Source: an uncultured Pelagimonas sp.
Lineage (GTDB): Bacteria > Pseudomonadota > Alphaproteobacteria > Rhodobacterales > Rhodobacteraceae
Reading direction: 5' to 3'
DNA length: 64,000 nucleotides
Assembly (NCBI RefSeq): GCF_947498515.1
Contig: NZ_CANMKO010000008.1
Span: 1-64,000, forward strand
Shown: positions 45,786 to 54,579 of the stretch, in pieces
Layout of the letters: each line of letters starts with the position of its first letter
How positions within the stretch are numbered: position 1 is the first letter of the stretch
Notes under the pieces: generated by a model
The model's database searches: none
Told to the model about the DNA's origin: nothing
What the model saw: the letters and a program-made list of their open reading frames with translations, nothing else
Translations under genes and position numbers: made by a program

Positions 45786-47383
45786 TGGATCAACCTCAGG
45801 CTATTGATTTGACGGGCAATGGCGTGGAAGGTTTCAGTGATTTCAACACCTTCAACGTCAAAGTAGTGAGACAGGGAGGACGCGCAGTTTTTCATGGCTG
45901 TTTGACCACCCTCTGGGGCTTCAAAACCAATGGCAAAGACAACGATGCCCTCTTCTTTTGCGGCGTGGCAGATGTCTGCCAGGCGTTCGTCGGCTGCAGA
46001 TCCGTTCACGATGGCTTCGGAAGCATAGTAGACATCGTAGTAAGTGTTCTGCGAAACCCAGCCATCATAGTACGGTTTGGTGTACATCTTCTTGGCAACG
46101 GCCTTGGTGCCAAAGCGGGCGAACAGCTCGACGTTGGTCATCTGGCGGGCGTTTGAACCGCCGTCCGGGGTGCTACGATAGCGATCATTCCAGCTATCAT
46201 TGCGCTCACGGTGCCAGAAATAGACGTCGTTGTTGGTACCCGAGTGGTTTTGAACACGGAGTGAGAACCGGTCATCGCTGGTGCTCGAAGTTCCACGGTC
46301 GTCAATCCAGATGTCCGAAAGGCCGTATTTGCGGTGCGATTTCAGGTCATACTGGGTTGTGTTTTCACCGTCGGTCATGACCACAACAAACTTGATGGCT
46401 TCTGGGTCGTCAAAGGTCGCTGGACGATCGGCGGCTTCGTCAACAACCAGATCATCAACGGCCATGGCAGCGACGGCAGGTTGTGTAGCAGGGTCCAACA
46501 GGGCAACACCCCATTTCATCCCCAGATCAATCGCGGTGTTACCACCGGCGCTGAGGCTGTCGATGTGTGACTTCAGCGTCGTCTTGTTTGAGCTGTGCAC
46601 CATCATCGCGCCTTGATCGCCAGTTTTACACCATGGGCTAGAAATCGCGCTGCTGCTTTCGTTGGTCGAATAGCGGTCAAAATGGCCCAGACGCTCAATT
46701 TCAACAGACGGATCGATAGCTGTGCTGTCAAAGGCGGTGGCCGGGAAGGTGCCGCAATTCGAATAGGAATGCAGACCGGACAAGGTCCAATAGTTCGATA
46801 GCGTGCTGCCAAGGTTGACGGTCGCGTTATAAGGAACCAATGAAATTGTGGTCAGGCCGCTGTCCGAATTTTCTTGGATGACGGTATCGACGAACTCCTT
46901 GGCGGCGTCGCGCATGTTCTCAATGCGGCTGCCCCCCATGGACCCGGAGATATCCAAAACCATCGAAATTTCGACGTTCGAAATCTTTTCTTCGGCGACG
47001 GCGTGGCCCGGTGCGGTCAACGTATCAAAACCGGACATGTGCAAAAAGATGGTATCCAGATCGACGCTACCAGTGGCGGTAACGGTTCTGTAGTTCATGC
47101 CTTGATCCACTTGGACATCAGACAACACATCTTCGAGGCCCGCTTTGGCCATATAATCATTAACAACGGCGACAGGGTCTTGTTCTTGATCAAGATCGGC
47201 CGCAGCAAGCACGGCACGGTCGAGTGTACCCTGCATTTTGGCACGGGTCGCTTCAAAACGCATGATGTCCACCGAGGCACCTGTGATCGTGAGGATCAGC
47301 ACCAGCATGAACACAGAGAAAATGGTGACGTTGCCATCTTCCTGCTTAGAGAAGCTTTTTATGATCGCGCTTGTGCTAGACAT
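45782..47383 (-). CDS. TadG-like protein with von Willebrand factor A domain (set 1, first gene)
   Basis: A 533-residue protein. The N-terminal TadG segment is KQEDGNVTIFSVFMLVLILTITGASVDIMRFEATR, a single membrane helix (about 17-36). The vWA domain has the MIDAS motif DISGSMGG with the later GGNTAIDLGMKWG and VVMTDGENTTQYD. Cysteines at SYSNCGTF, PWCKTG, DICHAA and KNCASS are shared with the paralogue at 49884. The ATG at 47383 has GGAG; the frame stays open 543 bp further upstream but the paralogue aligns from here. Likely surface exposed and metal binding. Confidence 0.9.
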   Translation of the reverse strand: MSSTSAIIKSFSKQEDGNVTIFSVFMLVLILTITGASVDIMRFEATRAKMQGTLDRAVLAAADLDQEQDPVAVVNDYMAKAGLEDVLSDVQVDQGMNYRTVTATGSVDLDTIFLHMSGFDTLTAPGHAVAEEKISNVEISMVLDISGSMGGSRIENMRDAAKEFVDTVIQENSDSGLTTISLVPYNATVNLGSTLSNYWTLSGLHSYSNCGTFPATAFDSTAIDPSVEIERLGHFDRYSTNESSSAISSPWCKTGDQGAMMVHSSNKTTLKSHIDSLSAGGNTAIDLGMKWGVALLDPATQPAVAAMAVDDLVVDEAADRPATFDDPEAIKFVVVMTDGENTTQYDLKSHRKYGLSDIWIDDRGTSSTSDDRFSLRVQNHSGTNNDVYFWHRERNDSWNDRYRSTPDGGSNARQMTNVELFARFGTKAVAKKMYTKPYYDGWVSQNTYYDVYYASEAIVNGSAADERLADICHAAKEEGIVVFAIGFEAPEGGQTAMKNCASSLSHYFDVEGVEITETFHAIARQINSLRLIQ

Positions 47384-48071
47384 GGCGTTCTCTCCTTCAC
47401 TCTCCCCGGAGTCCTTCCGAGGTCTAAACAAATGATTAACGCCGGTTTTGGACAGAATTGGGGCGCGTTCCTGTCCAAAGCGGCACCATTTAGAGGTCAA
47501 AACCTTAGGAAATTGCAGGGAATTGCCTTTTTTAGCGACTTGAGAGGGTGAAATTACCGTATTAAGGGTATTTCCACATGACGTACTTCCAAATTGCGTC
47601 AACTCATTGGGTGTCGCTGGTTGAGATAGGTTCAACAAGCGGGGCCGCTCCTCCTGAAAAGGTGGCCGGAAGCTGTCGCAACCCGCGATTGTGTCGCTGT
47701 CATTCTTTGATTTTAGGGGGGTGGGCTTTCGGATCACATCCCTTCGGACCGCCGAAAAAACCGCGCGCCCCCGTAAAGGGGGCTTTTTAGTATTGGGCGC
47801 GCGAACGAAACCAATTGTATCCAGGCTGACCTCACAGCCGGACATGTTCGCGGTTACTGAAAAAGCCTGAGCACCAAGATCTTCCCCCCCGTGGAAAACC
47901 TGCGTCCTGTGACTTTCGCGTGGCATGGTCCTAATCCCTTGTTCCGCAAACCTTGGGACGGCATGCGGTTTCAGGTTTTAGGATTAATTAGGCATTCGGT
48001 TACAAAGCGGACCGAAATTGTGGCGAAAAAGGGGCGTGTATCCACAATTGGATAAAAACACTTTGTAAACC
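47384..48071. other. 688 bp gene-free stretch upstream of the set 1 vWA gene
   Basis: No convincing gene on either strand. On the minus strand the frame of the vWA gene remains open to 47926 but lacks a ribosome site and family similarity. The stretch should hold the promoter of the set 1 operon. It contains nested hairpins near 47728-47803, described separately, and a TTTCGG/CCGAAA pair next to them. Confidence 0.6.
47762..47803. other. Mutually exclusive hairpins upstream of set 1
   Basis: CGCGCGCCC (47762-47770) can pair with GGGCGCGCG (47795-47803). GCCCCC (47767-47772) can instead pair with GGGGGC (47778-47783), followed on the plus strand by TTTTT. The two stems share bases 47767-47770, so only one can form, as in attenuators. 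On the minus strand the short stem is followed after six bases by TTTTTT. Confidence 0.55.
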
Positions 48072-48094
48072 AAAGGGGCACTTTGCGCCCCTTT
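48072..48094 (-). terminator. Terminator of the amino acid dehydrogenase gene
   Basis: AAAGGGGC and GCCCCTTT form an 8 bp stem with a 7 base loop, 13 bases after the stop at 48108; GGTTT follows on the minus strand. Confidence 0.75.
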
Positions 48095-48107
48095 GAGCTT
48101 TAAAAGA

Positions 48108-49544
48108 TCACAGACCTTTAGCCTGATAGCTTTTGGCAACTTTCTCAATTGCGACGATATAGGCCGCCGTGCGCAAGTCAGACACATCCTCGCGGCCATG
48201 CCAAACTTCGCGCATGGATTGATAGGCAATCCGCATGGTGTCATCCAAGCCCGACCGCACCAGCTCAAGCTCATCAGCGCCTTGCAGGTACTTTTCCTTG
48301 AATTTGGGATTGAGGGACCAAGCATCACCCATGGCATTATCAAGCCGCGCGAGTTCATCAATCACCAATTGATGGCGCGCCTCTTCCTGACGGCGCTGCA
48401 TGCGACCAAACCGAATGTGGCTCAGGTTCTTGACCCATTCAAAATAGGACACGGTCACACCGCCGGCGTTGGCATACATATCCGGGATGATCACAACACC
48501 CTTGTCACGCAATATATCGTCCGCTCCGGCGGTCACCGGGCCGTTGGCGGCTTCGATAATCAAATTCGCCTTGATGCGATCCGCATTGGACAGGTTAATC
48601 ACCCCTTCCAACGCTGCGGGGATTAGAATATCGCAATCCTCTTCCATTACGGCACCGCCCTCGGCGGTGTGATTGGCATCTGGAAATCCAGTTACGCCAC
48701 CATGTTTGACGATCCATTGACGGACTTTCTCAACGTCCAACCCATCAGAACTAAACAAAGCGCCATCATGCTCGATAATCCCGGTGATACGAGATCCATC
48801 TTCTTCTTGGAGGAATTTCGCAGCGTGGTAGCCCACATTCCCAAGCCCCTGGACAATGACGCGCTTACCTTCCAACGTTCCCGACAAACCGGCCTTGGCC
48901 TTGTCTTCTTCATGGCGAAAGAATTCACGAAGAGCGTATTGAACGCCGCGGCCTGTCGCCTCGACCCGACCAGAAATACCACCAGCATTAAGCGGTTTGC
49001 CCGTCACACAAGCACGGGCGTTGATATCTGTTGTGTTCATGCGGGCATATTGATCCGCAATCCAAGCCATCTCACGTTCGCCAGTTCCCATATCCGGGGC
49101 CGGCACGTTTTGCGAAGGATTGATCAAGTCACGTTTCGCCAACTCATAAGCAAAACGACGGGTGATCTGTTCCAGCTCATGAACATCATATTGACGCGGG
49201 TCTAGACAAAGCCCGCCTTTTGATCCGCCAAAAGGGGCTTCGACCAAGGCACATTTATATGTCATCAGCGCCGCAAGCGCCTCAACCTCGTCCTGATCCA
49301 CCGCCGAGGCAAAGCGAATACCGCCTTTGACCGGTTCCATATGTTCCGAATGGACTGATCGATATCCAACAAATGTTTGGATTTGCCCGCGCAGGCGCAC
49401 ACCGAAGCGCACCATATATGTGGCGTTGCAAACCCTGATCTTCTCCTCGAGGCCGGGTGGCAAGTCCATTAGGGACACAGCCCGGTTGTACATAAGGTCA
49501 ACGGATTCACGGAACGTAGGTTCATTCATAGGTGCAGCGGACAT
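48108..49544 (-). CDS. Glu/Leu/Phe/Val family amino acid dehydrogenase (glutamate dehydrogenase-like)
   Basis: A 478-residue NAD(P)-dependent oxidative deaminase. The substrate motif is PVKGGIRF with the catalytic lysine in ALMTYKCALVEAPFGGSKGG. PAPDMGTGEREMAWIADQYA and the Rossmann motif VIVQGLGNVGYHAAKFL follow. The start at 49544 has GGGAGGG; an upstream ATG-like start at 49583 is less likely. Glutamate dehydrogenase is the best guess but branched amino acids are possible. It stands alone between two TadG/TadE sets and ends at its own terminator. Confidence 0.94.
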   Translation of the reverse strand: MSAAPMNEPTFRESVDLMYNRAVSLMDLPPGLEEKIRVCNATYMVRFGVRLRGQIQTFVGYRSVHSEHMEPVKGGIRFASAVDQDEVEALAALMTYKCALVEAPFGGSKGGLCLDPRQYDVHELEQITRRFAYELAKRDLINPSQNVPAPDMGTGEREMAWIADQYARMNTTDINARACVTGKPLNAGGISGRVEATGRGVQYALREFFRHEEDKAKAGLSGTLEGKRVIVQGLGNVGYHAAKFLQEEDGSRITGIIEHDGALFSSDGLDVEKVRQWIVKHGGVTGFPDANHTAEGGAVMEEDCDILIPAALEGVINLSNADRIKANLIIEAANGPVTAGADDILRDKGVVIIPDMYANAGGVTVSYFEWVKNLSHIRFGRMQRRQEEARHQLVIDELARLDNAMGDAWSLNPKFKEKYLQGADELELVRSGLDDTMRIAYQSMREVWHGREDVSDLRTAAYIVAIEKVAKSYQAKGL

Positions 49545-49883
49545 CGTAGCCCTCCCAGATAAAATGCACACAGGCCGCAGCACGGGCCAGTTCGTGTCAC
49601 CCTAGAAACAGGTCAATGAGAATCACGTTAACGCCACAATCTTTTTTTGGCATCGTTTTTTCGCCCGAATTGAGGCGCGATTTCCCCCTAGATCCCCCCC
49701 GATTGTCTGTGGCGTGGAAACAAAACGCCCCAAAAACAGGTTAATGTTTTGTTTTTTATATAAAAATCTTCGAAATTGCCATTCAAAACGCCCAAATTTG
49801 GCCATCATACTCAACCATAAATAAGGCAACCAACGCGTACAGCATGAGTGATATCCCGGGACGTCCCGGAAGAAAGGTACAGG
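49545..49883. other. 339 bp divergent promoter region
   Basis: No gene seen. It separates the amino acid dehydrogenase (minus) from the second vWA gene (plus) and must hold promoters for both. It contains an AT-rich block at about 49741-49790 (TTTTGTTTTTTATATAAAAATC), a plausible promoter core, and runs of C at 49684-49700. Confidence 0.5.
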
Positions 49884-51536
49884 ATGCGGATCATTTCGAA
49901 GATAAAGACGCCCGGCGCGCTTAAGTCGTCGACCAGCAACCTTTTTGGCCGTTTCCGGCACGATGACGATGGTGCCATGTCTTATGTCGCCGTCACCGGG
50001 GCCCTCATTATGATGGTCTTTGGCGGCATCGGGATCGACATGATCCACGCCGAGCTAAAGCGCAACAAGGTGCAAAACACCTTGGACCGTGCCGTTCTTG
50101 CCGCCGCCAACATGGACAACACCATGGACCCGGAGTTCGTGGTTCAGGAATACTTTCGCGCCATGAACATGTCGGATGCGCTTAGCGGTGTGTCCGTAGA
50201 TCAGAGCTTGAACTACAAACGTGTGACGGCGGATGGCAACGCGACCATGCCCTCGAATTTCATGAGTTTGCTTGGCGTTGACACCCTCCAAGCCTCGGGC
50301 AGCGCGACAGCGGAACATGGTTTGACCAAGATCGAAATCTCTCTGGTGCTGGATGTGTCCGGTTCGATGGGGGGCAACAAGATCGTGCAACTGCGCGACG
50401 CCGCCAAGGGGTTTGTTGACCTGATGCTACCGGCGGATGGCTCGGACATGGTGTCGATTTCGGTTATTCCTTATAATGCGACCGTAAACCTAGGTGATAC
50501 CGTATCCCAATATTTCACCTTGGATGACGTGCACGACTATTCAAGCTGTGCCACCTTTGAAACCAACGACTTCACCAGCACAGCGGTTGACCCATCAACT
50601 GAACTGGGTCGGTTGGGGCACTTTGACCCCTATAACTCCTCGACCAGTGGCGGTGAAATTGCCAAGCCATGGTGTGCGACGGGTCAAACAAGTGCGGTTA
50701 TCGCCCATAGTTCCGATGCAGATGTGCTCAAAGCGCATATCGATACGCTGAACGCAGGTGGCAACACCGCGATTGACCTAGGCATGAAATGGGGCGCGGC
50801 CCTATTGGATCCGGCGGCCCGCCCCGCGGTTCAGGCCCTGTCGGTTGCCGGATTTGTTGCCCCCGAACATTCAAGCCGCCCGGCCGCCTATGCGGATAGC
50901 GAAACGCTCAAATTTGTGGTTGTCATGACCGACGGCCAGAACACTACTCAGTATGACCTGAAACCAGAGTTCAAATTCGGCATGTCCGAAGTTTGGGTTG
51001 ATACGCGTGGTACGAACACACTCAACGATGACCGCTTCGCGTTTCGTGTGCAAGACAACGCCGGAGATGATAGCGATGTGTACTATTGGCTAGGCAACTC
51101 TGGCCAAGGTTATGCGATGAAGTATCAAAACCGCCCGGAAAGCTCCGCAATAAGCAATGGCGTCGAACCCTATCAGATGACAAACGCCGAATTGTATTCG
51201 CGCTTTAGCATCGCTGCGGTTGCATCGGAGTTTTACTACCCAGCATATGTTGACGGCTTCCTAACCTATGACGACTACGCCAACGCCTACTATGGGTATC
51301 AGGCGACCGTGAACGGCTCTCAGGCGGATACAAACCTATCTACGGTCTGTGAATCGGCGCGCGACAACGGGGTTGTTGTTTATGCCATCGGCGTCGAAGC
51401 ACCCCAGGCCGGTCTGGATGCGATGCAAGATTGCGCCTCGTCAGTTGCCCACTACTTTGACGTTTCCGGCGACGACCTGAACGACACCTTTTCCTCGATT
51501 GCCCGTTCCCTCCAAATGCTGAGGTTGACCCAATGA
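49884..51536 (+). CDS. TadG-like protein with von Willebrand factor A domain (set 2, first gene)
   Basis: A 550-residue paralogue of the protein at 45782-47383. The N-terminal segment HDDDGAMSYVAVTGALIMMVFGGIGIDMIHAELKR holds one membrane helix. Shared blocks: NTLDRAVLAAA, VSVDQSLNY, DVSGSMGGNKI (MIDAS), VIPYNATVNLGDTVS, GGNTAIDLGMKWGAALLDPAARPAV, VVMTDGQNTTQYDL and CASSVAHYFDVSG. The start at 49884 has AAAGG nearby. The 3' end overlaps the next gene by 4 bp. Confidence 0.9.
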   Translation: MRIISKIKTPGALKSSTSNLFGRFRHDDDGAMSYVAVTGALIMMVFGGIGIDMIHAELKRNKVQNTLDRAVLAAANMDNTMDPEFVVQEYFRAMNMSDALSGVSVDQSLNYKRVTADGNATMPSNFMSLLGVDTLQASGSATAEHGLTKIEISLVLDVSGSMGGNKIVQLRDAAKGFVDLMLPADGSDMVSISVIPYNATVNLGDTVSQYFTLDDVHDYSSCATFETNDFTSTAVDPSTELGRLGHFDPYNSSTSGGEIAKPWCATGQTSAVIAHSSDADVLKAHIDTLNAGGNTAIDLGMKWGAALLDPAARPAVQALSVAGFVAPEHSSRPAAYADSETLKFVVVMTDGQNTTQYDLKPEFKFGMSEVWVDTRGTNTLNDDRFAFRVQDNAGDDSDVYYWLGNSGQGYAMKYQNRPESSAISNGVEPYQMTNAELYSRFSIAAVASEFYYPAYVDGFLTYDDYANAYYGYQATVNGSQADTNLSTVCESARDNGVVVYAIGVEAPQAGLDAMQDCASSVAHYFDVSGDDLNDTFSSIARSLQMLRLTQ

Positions 51537-52063
51537 TCAGTACCCTTCGTTCCCAACTGGCCCGGTTTCGCACCCAAGAAGAGGGCAGTGTTGTCGTCCC
51601 CTTCGCCCTATGGACACCGCTCTTTCTCATCTTGATCCTGTCGTCCATCGAACTTGGCACCGTGACCATTCGCCAAACCGCGCTGGAAAGGGCCCTTGAT
51701 GATACCGTCCGTGACATTCGTCTCGGTTCCGTCAGCGATCATTCGGCCATCAAGCAATCCATTTGTGACGGGGCGGCCGTTCTTCCAAGCTGTATGGATC
51801 GGCTTCATCTTGAGATGGTCTCCCTTGATATGCGCGACTGGAGCGGTGTCATCAATGCCGCCGACTGCGTCGACACCACCGCCGCTGTGACACCGAACCG
51901 GTCGTTCACAAACGGCAACTCGAACGAGATGATGCTGCTGCGCGCTTGCTTCAAATACCAGCCGATCACGCCTGCCGGCACGATCAGTTCCAGCCTGGCC
52001 AAAGACGCCGAAGGGTATACCGCCCTTGTTGTCAGCTCGGCCTTTGTTCACGAACCATCATAA
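51533..52063 (+). CDS. TadE-like pilus assembly protein (set 2, second gene)
   Basis: A 176-residue TadE-type protein: TQEEGSVVVPFALWTPLFLILILSSIELGTVTIRQ at the N-terminus. The usual Glu at position 5 of the helix is replaced, the pattern reading VVVPFAL; set 1 has VEFAV. Cysteine positions match the set 1 protein. The ATGA overlap couples it to the vWA gene. Confidence 0.85.
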   Translation: MISTLRSQLARFRTQEEGSVVVPFALWTPLFLILILSSIELGTVTIRQTALERALDDTVRDIRLGSVSDHSAIKQSICDGAAVLPSCMDRLHLEMVSLDMRDWSGVINAADCVDTTAAVTPNRSFTNGNSNEMMLLRACFKYQPITPAGTISSSLAKDAEGYTALVVSSAFVHEPS

Positions 52064-52076
52064 GGAAGGGACCGTT

Positions 52077-52631
52077 ATGTTTGCTCTGTTCCAATCCCGC
52101 TTCCGCCGCTTTTCTGATGACACCCAAGGCTACATCACCATCGAAGCGATGATCGTTCTCCCGGTTTTGCTTTGGTTGTTCGGCGCTGGCTGGGTCTACT
52201 TTGACGCCTTCCGCCAACAAAGCGTTAGCCAAAAAGCCAACTATGTTATCGGCGACATGATCTCACGCGAGACCGATCCGATCAGCGGGACATATGTCAC
52301 CAACGCCCGCAAGCTTCTGCGCGAACTGACCAAAGGGTCGGGTAACGAAAGCGATCTGCGTGTGACCGTCGTTCAATATGATGCAAATGCCGCGTCTTGG
52401 AGCGTCGTTTGGTCGAAAAAGCGTGGCAATCAATCGGTTCTGAACAACGGAAGCCTAACCGCCTATGCCGACAAACTGCCTGTTGCAAGCGGTGGCGATC
52501 AGTTGATTATGGTTGAAACCTGGGACCTGCACGAACCGATCTTTGACGTCGGTCTAAGCGATTTTGAAATCCACACCTATAGCTTTACCCGCCCGCGTTA
52601 CGCGCCACAGGTCGTGTTCTCAAACAGCTAA
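52077..52631 (+). CDS. TadE-like pilus assembly protein (set 2, third gene)
   Basis: A 184-residue protein with the N-terminus DDTQGYITIEAMIVLPVLLWLFGAGWVYFDAF, which keeps the TadE Glu. SRETDPI and YSFTRPRYAPQVVFSNS match the set 1 protein at 44683-45240. The ATG at 52077 has AAGGAAGGG. It lies 13 bp after the previous gene and completes the operon. Confidence 0.86.
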   Translation: MFALFQSRFRRFSDDTQGYITIEAMIVLPVLLWLFGAGWVYFDAFRQQSVSQKANYVIGDMISRETDPISGTYVTNARKLLRELTKGSGNESDLRVTVVQYDANAASWSVVWSKKRGNQSVLNNGSLTAYADKLPVASGGDQLIMVETWDLHEPIFDVGLSDFEIHTYSFTRPRYAPQVVFSNS

Positions 52632-52715
52632 ACCATACCGGATTGGGATTCATTAGCCCCCCAGCGGGATCCCGACCTTAGGCCGCGCCCGGCGACGGGC
52701 GTGGCCAACTTGCGT

Positions 52716-53192
52716 TTATTGGTCAAGCTTGGTTATGCGCAGCGTGATGATGTCGGCAACGGGTTTCGTTTCCGCCCCCGAGGTCACACCACCAATCGCA
52801 ACCCGTTTGCCCAAACGCCACCACAGGCCAGGATGCCAAGCGCGCGGCATCGGCTCCTTGAGAAAGATGATAAAACCGTTTGAGGGTTTCATTGCAAAAG
52901 CACCGCGATCGACCTTTGCGATCTGATCAATCCGGGCAAGAACGTCACCTTCGCTGTCGATCAGCTCGTCTTCGGTTAGAATGATTTCGCGCGACGTTGC
53001 TTGCCAGAGCATCTGGGACACCCAAAGCGCAAAGAGACCACAACCGATCAAAAAGATCAGCCAAAGTGGGTTTTCTGGCGGAGCGGCAAAGGCAAGATAC
53101 AACATCAACGCCCCTAGCCCGATCATGGCCCCTGCTCCGATCACCCGTCGTGACGCCGACGCTTTGATACGTGCCAATTCCGTGTCGCTCAT
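52716..53192 (-). CDS. Two-helix membrane protein with PH-like domain, 158 aa
   Basis: Residues 15-36 and 42-60 are hydrophobic and form a hairpin. The C-terminal part (SREIILTEDELIDSEGDVLARIDQIAKVDRGAFAMKPSNGFIIFL) resembles bacterial PH-domain membrane proteins with strand-rich ends. No enzyme motif. It lies convergent to the second TadE set and upstream of the P450 gene end. Function unknown. Confidence 0.8.
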   Translation of the reverse strand: MSDTELARIKASASRRVIGAGAMIGLGALMLYLAFAAPPENPLWLIFLIGCGLFALWVSQMLWQATSREIILTEDELIDSEGDVLARIDQIAKVDRGAFAMKPSNGFIIFLKEPMPRAWHPGLWWRLGKRVAIGGVTSGAETKPVADIITLRITKLDQ

Positions 53193-53264
53193 GTCTGTCC
53201 CCTGTTCTCTAGTCTCGCCAATACGCGCAAAACGCCGCAGGGAAAAGCCCGGTTTGCGGCGCGC

Positions 53265-54509
53265 TTAGGCCGCTGTCACCGCGATCCGGAGCGATTTAGG
53301 CCCGCGAACCGACAGCCCGCGTTTGTAGTCCACGTGATCCGCCGTCAGCTCAATCTTGCTAAAGCGCCGGTTTAACGTCGAAAAAATAACATCCATGTCC
53401 AGCGCTGCCAGATGGTTACCAAGGCACAAATGCGCGCCGCGTCCAAAGGCGATGTGCCGGTTGGGGGCCCGTGTGATGTCAAATTGATCCGGATTGTCAA
53501 AGCGCGCCGGGTCGCGGTTTGCCGCCCCATAAAGCAACCCGAAACGCGTGCCTGCCTCAAAGTCTTGCCCGCCGACCGTGCAATCGCGGGTCGCGATACG
53601 ATGGAAATAGGGCAAGGGCGCATCAAATCGGAACATCTCTTGCACCGCGCTGCCGATCAATTCCGGGGTGTCACGTAGCTTTTGGTGCTGATCGGGGTAT
53701 TTCAAAAGCGCGTGCATGCCCGACCCCAAAACATCGATGGTCGAGCCATGCCCCGCCATCAAAATCAGCATTGCCGTGGCGATCAATTCGTCTTCTGACA
53801 AACGGCCCGCATCATGATGGGTCATCAACTGGGTTAGCAAATCGTCTTGCGGTTTTTTGCGGCGTTCGGCGACCAAATCCAGCAAAAACAGGTAGAATTC
53901 CTTTGTTGCCTGTTCGGCTATCGCCTTGTCGTTATCGTCCCGACCTACGTCGAAAAACCGAACCACATTCTCGGACCAAATCCGCAATTGTGGGCAATGT
54001 TCATCCGGTACGCCAAGCAAACGTCCGATGATATGCCCCGGCACATGCGCAGCGAAATCCTCGATGAAATCAAATTCTTGCCGATCAGACAAAGCATCCA
54101 GTTTACCATCAACAAAGGTTTGGATCGCGTCGCGTTGGCGAGCGATCATGCCGCGGGTGAATTCCCGGAACACCAATGTCCGCAGGCGATGATGCACCGC
54201 GCCTTCGCTTTCCAGAAGGTTGGTTTGAACAAAGCGTTCGTGATGTGGCATGTCATGCCAGTTGATCTTGCGCTGCGCCTCTTTGCGCTCGTCCTCGCTC
54301 ATCACATCATCAAGGCTACGCACCATGGCCCGATCCGAGGCCACAGCCTCGACATCAGTCATTTTGGTCAACATCCAACTGTCGACATCCTCATAAAAAT
54401 AAGGGGCATCCATCTGGCGCATGGTGCGATAGATCGCATAGGGATCGTCGGCAAACGCCGCTGATAGCGGGTCAAAAACGAAAGTCGCCCGTGAATCTAC
54501 CTGTGTCAT
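53265..54509 (-). CDS. Cytochrome P450
   Basis: A 414-residue soluble bacterial P450. The haem-binding loop is FGRGAHLCLGNHLA with the thiolate at Cys362. The I-helix is LILMAGHGSTIDVLGSG: the common A-G-x-D/E-T reads A-G-H-G-S-T, so the acidic residue before Thr is missing. The K-helix ExxR is not obvious as written; EMFRFDAPLPYFHRIATRDC supplies the region. No redox partner gene is adjacent. Substrate unknown; hydroxylation of a small hydrophobic compound is expected. Confidence 0.93.
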   Translation of the reverse strand: MTQVDSRATFVFDPLSAAFADDPYAIYRTMRQMDAPYFYEDVDSWMLTKMTDVEAVASDRAMVRSLDDVMSEDERKEAQRKINWHDMPHHERFVQTNLLESEGAVHHRLRTLVFREFTRGMIARQRDAIQTFVDGKLDALSDRQEFDFIEDFAAHVPGHIIGRLLGVPDEHCPQLRIWSENVVRFFDVGRDDNDKAIAEQATKEFYLFLLDLVAERRKKPQDDLLTQLMTHHDAGRLSEDELIATAMLILMAGHGSTIDVLGSGMHALLKYPDQHQKLRDTPELIGSAVQEMFRFDAPLPYFHRIATRDCTVGGQDFEAGTRFGLLYGAANRDPARFDNPDQFDITRAPNRHIAFGRGAHLCLGNHLAALDMDVIFSTLNRRFSKIELTADHVDYKRGLSVRGPKSLRIAVTAA

Positions 54510-54579
54510 GGCAAGGCCCCTTGCTTGGCTTCAAGATGGCGACCTTACGGAGAAGTGGCCTTGCCTCTCAAGCCCCAAT

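Noticed and set aside
47384-47926. N-terminal extension of the set 1 vWA protein
   Set aside because: The frame stays open but has no ribosome site, is poor in structure, and the paralogue starts at the equivalent of 47383.
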